Source: Candidatus Staskawiczbacteria bacterium RIFOXYD1_FULL_32_13
GTDB taxonomy: Bacteria > Patescibacteriota > Minisyncoccia > Minisyncoccales > Staskawiczbacteraceae
DNA length: 28,416 nt
Assembly (NCBI GenBank): GCA_001820485.1
Contig: MHPU01000034.1
Span: 1 to 28,416 of the forward strand
Reading direction: 5' to 3'
Position 1 is the first letter of the stretch. Every line of letters starts with the position of its first letter. Positions 28,262-28,416 of the stretch are shown here, one piece after another. The notes under the pieces were generated by a model. It was not told the DNA's origin and did not search any database. It saw only the letters and a program-made list of their open reading frames with translations. The position numbers and the translations under genes were made by a program.

Positions 28262-28416
28262 CTATTGCACTAGTAGCTGGGTGTCGTCTCCATCACCTAC
28301 TGGCGAATTATCAGCTGGAGGAGTTTCAGCTTGTTGGTGGTGTTTCAGCAGGAGGTTCTTCTGCTGGTGGTTGTTCAGCAGGAGGTTCTTCTGCTGGTGG
28401 TTGTTCAGCAGGAGGT
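28262..28416 (-). pseudogene. 3' end of a Pro/Glu-repeat gene with apparent frameshift, runs off right edge
   Basis: On the minus strand the frame from the window edge reads PPAEQPPAEE repeats and then stops early at TGA (28328-28326) after ETPPTS. If one A is removed near 28331 (ACAAGCTG to ACAGCTG), the frame continues as TAETPPADNSPVGDGDDTQ LLVQ and stops at TAG (28264-28262). The longer ending is compositionally a better match to the repeats. This is either a sequencing or assembly indel in a repeat, or a real frameshift. The low-complexity Pro/Glu tail suggests an exported or surface protein. Only the tail is visible, so nothing more can be said of the protein. Confidence 0.5.
28347..28416. 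repeat. 30-bp tandem repeat at right edge
   Basis: Units start at 28347, 28377 and 28407 (last one partial) and encode the ten-residue unit PPAEQPPAEE on the minus strand. A degenerate unit lies just left of 28347. The array continues past the window. Confidence 0.88.

Overview
The window looks like a chromosome segment from a Candidate Phyla Radiation (Patescibacteria) organism. The host sequence is very AT-rich and the genes are packed tightly. IF-2 is short and lacks its N-terminal domains. Surface proteins carry GWINF-type and Cys-rich repeats. Conserved genes of the kind seen in CPR genomes are present (a DUF5674-like gene, zf-TFIIB/LemA/HtpX, SIMPL, and wHTH/Cas2-like PaaX-C proteins). 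TGA serves as a normal stop (transketolase C subunit, WG-repeat gene), so the genome does not use the TGA-Gly code of Gracilibacteria/Absconditabacteria.

Layout. 1-2843 (minus): partial SdpI-like protein, DUF192 protein, Glu/Leu/Phe/Val dehydrogenase, membrane-anchored unknown. 3035-4049 (minus): a higher-GC island with a WG-repeat protein and an unknown protein, each with its own hairpin signals. 4281-6438 (plus): infB, rbfA, tRNA-Cys, tRNA-Leu, terminator. 6485-8934 (minus): 3D-domain protein, then HIT, SIMPL, small unknown and cupin genes. 8973-10661: a compound region with two GC-rich small genes sharing a 28-nt promoter block; between them lies a wHTH/Cas2-like gene bracketed by 38-bp inverted repeats, and a solo repeat copy follows. 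10721-13254 (minus): split transketolase and class I aldolase. 13283-16237 (minus): tRNA-Ser, two conserved unknowns, HtpX, LemA, zf-TFIIB. 16369-18474 (minus): groES-groEL with two-hairpin repeats on both sides of groEL. 18628-20177: a second wHTH/Cas2-like gene bracketed by a different palindrome pair and flanked by GC-rich small genes. 20250-23111: uvrA. 23175-28189: two secreted surface proteins, one with an intein-like Hint domain, downstream of an AAA/DUF4143 ATPase with a consensus promoter and palindromic operator. The right edge holds the tail of a Pro/Glu-repeat gene with an apparent frameshift.

The strongest candidate for something undescribed is the recurrent module seen twice: a roughly 190-residue membrane-anchored wHTH plus Cas2-like protein, closely bracketed (25-36 nt) by a palindromic repeat pair specific to that copy. 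The two units are about 714 and 725 bp long and both are flanked by GC-rich small genes with strong Shine-Dalgarno sites. This resembles the layout of REP/RAYT-type or IS-like elements, but no HUH, DDE or tyrosine-recombinase gene is present. No CRISPR array or cas1 is visible in the window.

Most AT-rich core genes have weak or no Shine-Dalgarno sequences, and infB and the first Cas2-like gene appear leaderless or nearly so. The GC-rich small genes instead have canonical AGGAG(G) sites and strong intrinsic terminators. Several classes of palindromic repeats sit between genes, and at least three sit in frame inside genes (the unknown at 2061, transketolase N, uvrA).
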